Below are positions 62,396 to 64,000 of a stretch of 64,000 bases of DNA, one piece after another (position 1 is the first letter of the stretch; the number at the start of each line of letters is the position of its first letter). The stretch comes from Anaerostipes hadrus ATCC 29173 = JCM 17467 (GTDB taxonomy: Bacteria; Bacillota; Clostridia; Lachnospirales; Lachnospiraceae), in the NCBI RefSeq assembly GCF_030296915.1, contig NZ_AP028031.1:139001-203000 (forward strand). The letters run 5' to 3'. A model generated the notes under the pieces. The model made no database searches. It was not told the origin of the DNA and saw only the letters and a list, made by a program, of their open reading frames with translations. The translations under genes and the position numbers were made by a program.

Positions 62396-64000
62396 GTGAG
62401 AACAATTCGCAGAAACATAGCAAGAAATGCAAAAAAATATGCAGCAAAAGCAACTGTATCAGCCATGATGTTAGCAGGCGGAGTTATGATGGCATCTCCA
62501 ATCCTTTCATCAACAGTCAGCGCAGCGACAGAACATTGGAATGATGCATCTGCTTCTAAAACAGAAAGCTGGTCCACATGGAAAGCAAACTGGGATAAAT
62601 ACAGCACAAACTATGAAAATGTATCCCTAACACCAGGAGCGACAGAATCACAGCTTAATTTTGCATACTACAGCAAGACAAAAGAAACACCAAAAGTTAA
62701 GATCGCAACAAAAGCAGATATGTCTGATGCAAAAGAAGTCGAAGGAAAACAGACACAGGCAGTAGCGATCGAAGGTGTTCAGTACTATTCTAACAAAGCA
62801 TCTGTAAATGACCTGAAAGAAAATACAACTTACTACTATCAGGTATTCCAGAACGGAAAATATCAGGATGTACAGAAATATTCTACAAAATCATTTAAAA
62901 ACTATTCTTTCTTATATGTAGGAGATCCTCAGATCGGAGCATCTTCAGGACAGACAAGTACTGAAGGAGATGCGATGAAAGATAATAACTATGCAGCAAG
63001 AAATGATAGTTATAACTGGAACAACGTATTAAATAACGCGGTAAAACAGAATCCAAATCTAAGTTTTGTTGCATCCGCAGGAGATCAGGTAAATAACAAT
63101 AACAATGAAAAACAGTATGCAGGTTACCTTGGAGCAGATGCTTTAAGATCTCTTCCAGTAGCAACAACGATCGGAAACCACGATTCTGGATCAGCACAGT
63201 ATGAGATGCATTACAACAATCCAAATGCATTTGATACAGGTGGATATAGAAACACAGCAAAGTATACAGAAGGAAAGACAGCAGCAGGAACAGACTATTA
63301 TTACACATATGGAAATACATTGTTTATCGTATTAGACACAAACAATTACAACTGTGCAACTCACGAAAATGTTATGCGTAAAGCGATCAAAGAAAATCCA
63401 AATGTAAAATGGAAAGTTGTAATGTTCCACCAGGACATTTATGGATCAGGATATGATCATTCAGATTCTGACGGAATGGTTTTAAGAACACAGTTAACAC
63501 CATTAATGGATAAATATGATATTGATGTTGTACTTCAGGGACATGACCATACATACTCCAGAACATATCAGTTACAGAGTGATGGACAGGCACATGATAA
63601 ATTCACAAAAACAGAAAATACAGCAAATTACGCAAAAGAAAACAACTGCTACGAAATCGTTGATACAACAAAAGGTGGAACGGTTGTAAATCCAAAAGGA
63701 ACTGTATATTTAGAAGCAAACTCAGCAACAGGATCTAAATTCTACAATCTGATCACGGCAAAACAGGATTTCATTTCTGAGAGAAGCCAGACATGGACAC
63801 CAAGTTATTCTGTAGTCAATGTAACAGATGACTCTTTTGAAGTTACAACATACGATGCGGACACAGGAAAAGTATTAGACGGATCATCTTCATATAAGAT
63901 CGTGAAGAAAGCAGAAGATACCAAAAAAGATGATGCGAACTCAAATACAACAAAGAAAGATGATACAACAGCAGTACAGGCAAAAAACCAGACGATTACA
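62396..64000 (+). CDS. Secreted metallophosphoesterase, 3' end beyond the window
   Basis: An open frame from GTG 62396 (AAAGGAGG upstream) to the window edge, 535 codons so far. The signal peptide contains TVSAMMLAGGVMMASPILSS. A fibronectin-III-like domain (about 70-165) precedes a calcineurin-like phosphoesterase core (about 170-430). Metal motifs: VGDPQIG, SAGDQVNN, IGNHDSG, MFHQDIYG and LQGHDHTYSRT. This is the purple-acid-phosphatase layout. The end shown is Lys/Asp/Thr-rich and looks like the start of a linker to a wall anchor. It probably releases phosphate outside the cell. Confidence 0.9.
   Translation, partial: MRTIRRNIARNAKKYAAKATVSAMMLAGGVMMASPILSSTVSAATEHWNDASASKTESWSTWKANWDKYSTNYENVSLTPGATESQLNFAYYSKTKETPKVKIATKADMSDAKEVEGKQTQAVAIEGVQYYSNKASVNDLKENTTYYYQVFQNGKYQDVQKYSTKSFKNYSFLYVGDPQIGASSGQTSTEGDAMKDNNYAARNDSYNWNNVLNNAVKQNPNLSFVASAGDQVNNNNNEKQYAGYLGADALRSLPVATTIGNHDSGSAQYEMHYNNPNAFDTGGYRNTAKYTEGKTAAGTDYYYTYGNTLFIVLDTNNYNCATHENVMRKAIKENPNVKWKVVMFHQDIYGSGYDHSDSDGMVLRTQLTPLMDKYDIDVVLQGHDHTYSRTYQLQSDGQAHDKFTKTENTANYAKENNCYEIVDTTKGGTVVNPKGTVYLEANSATGSKFYNLITAKQDFISERSQTWTPSYSVVNVTDDSFEVTTYDADTGKVLDGSSSYKIVKKAEDTKKDDANSNTTKKDDTTAVQAKNQTIT

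Overview
The window looks like chromosomal DNA of a low-GC, Gram-positive anaerobe of the Lachnospiraceae (Clostridia). Indications are AT-rich codon use, strong AGGAGG-type ribosome binding sites, family-4 glycosidases, DUF6472, a RelQ-type synthetase, COG3044 ATPase, and secreted NlpC/P60, CAP and Ig-like proteins. Anaerostipes would fit, but that is a guess. It is mostly a mosaic of small operons with several decayed genes; no prophage, CRISPR array or rRNA is visible.

Layout. 0.2-2 kb: a MarR-MATE efflux operon on the minus strand, with a consensus promoter carrying palindromic operators. 2.1-7.5 kb: a Wadjet-like jetA-jetB-jetC operon with no jetD. 7.5-8.4 kb: an EamA transporter. 8.6-12.7 kb: a BlaI repressor and M56 sensor protease followed by small secreted and membrane proteins, one frameshifted; the sensor's extracellular tail resembles the free secreted protein beside it. 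12.9 and 42.1 kb: two Rpn/PD-(D/E)XK paralogues. 14.0-20.3 kb: sulfur and amino-acid genes (tcdA-like, azlC, azlD, a Cys/Met-type PLP enzyme, cysK, rhodanese-ThiF fusion). Two of their promoters share a downstream motif. 20.4-28.4 kb: two RpiR regulators and an operon for phosphorylated glucosides (6-phospho-alpha- and 6-phospho-beta-glucosidase, mutarotase, PTS EIICBA). 28.5 kb: tRNA-Gly(GCC), then small AT-rich ORFs and a two-component system with both genes broken.

31.8-38.5 kb: RelQ, an SH3-NlpC/P60 wall hydrolase, a purine permease and solitary carB. 39.2-45.2 kb: COG3044 ATPase, HAD phosphatase, cytidylate-kinase-like protein and a second MATE pump. 45.3-49.2 kb: a secreted protein, a TnpB element with a candidate guide RNA and a tnpA stub, nth, and a CAP-domain protein. 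51.0-55.8 kb: a compact type IV pilus-like operon (pilC, four pilin-like proteins, pilT). 56-57 kb: a secreted zincin interrupted by an amber codon. 57-61.8 kb: a three-subunit molybdenum hydroxylase, a MobA/MocA-like protein and xanthine phosphoribosyltransferase, forming a purine unit. 62.4 kb to the end: a secreted metallophosphoesterase running off the window.

The least explained structure is a family of paired, divergently oriented long hairpins at 38.56-39.25 kb and 61.78-62.26 kb, with a collapsed copy at 0.1 kb. Flanking modules are conserved between copies. The 34-54 bp arms differ between copies yet pair almost perfectly within each copy. I could not match them to a known family by eye.
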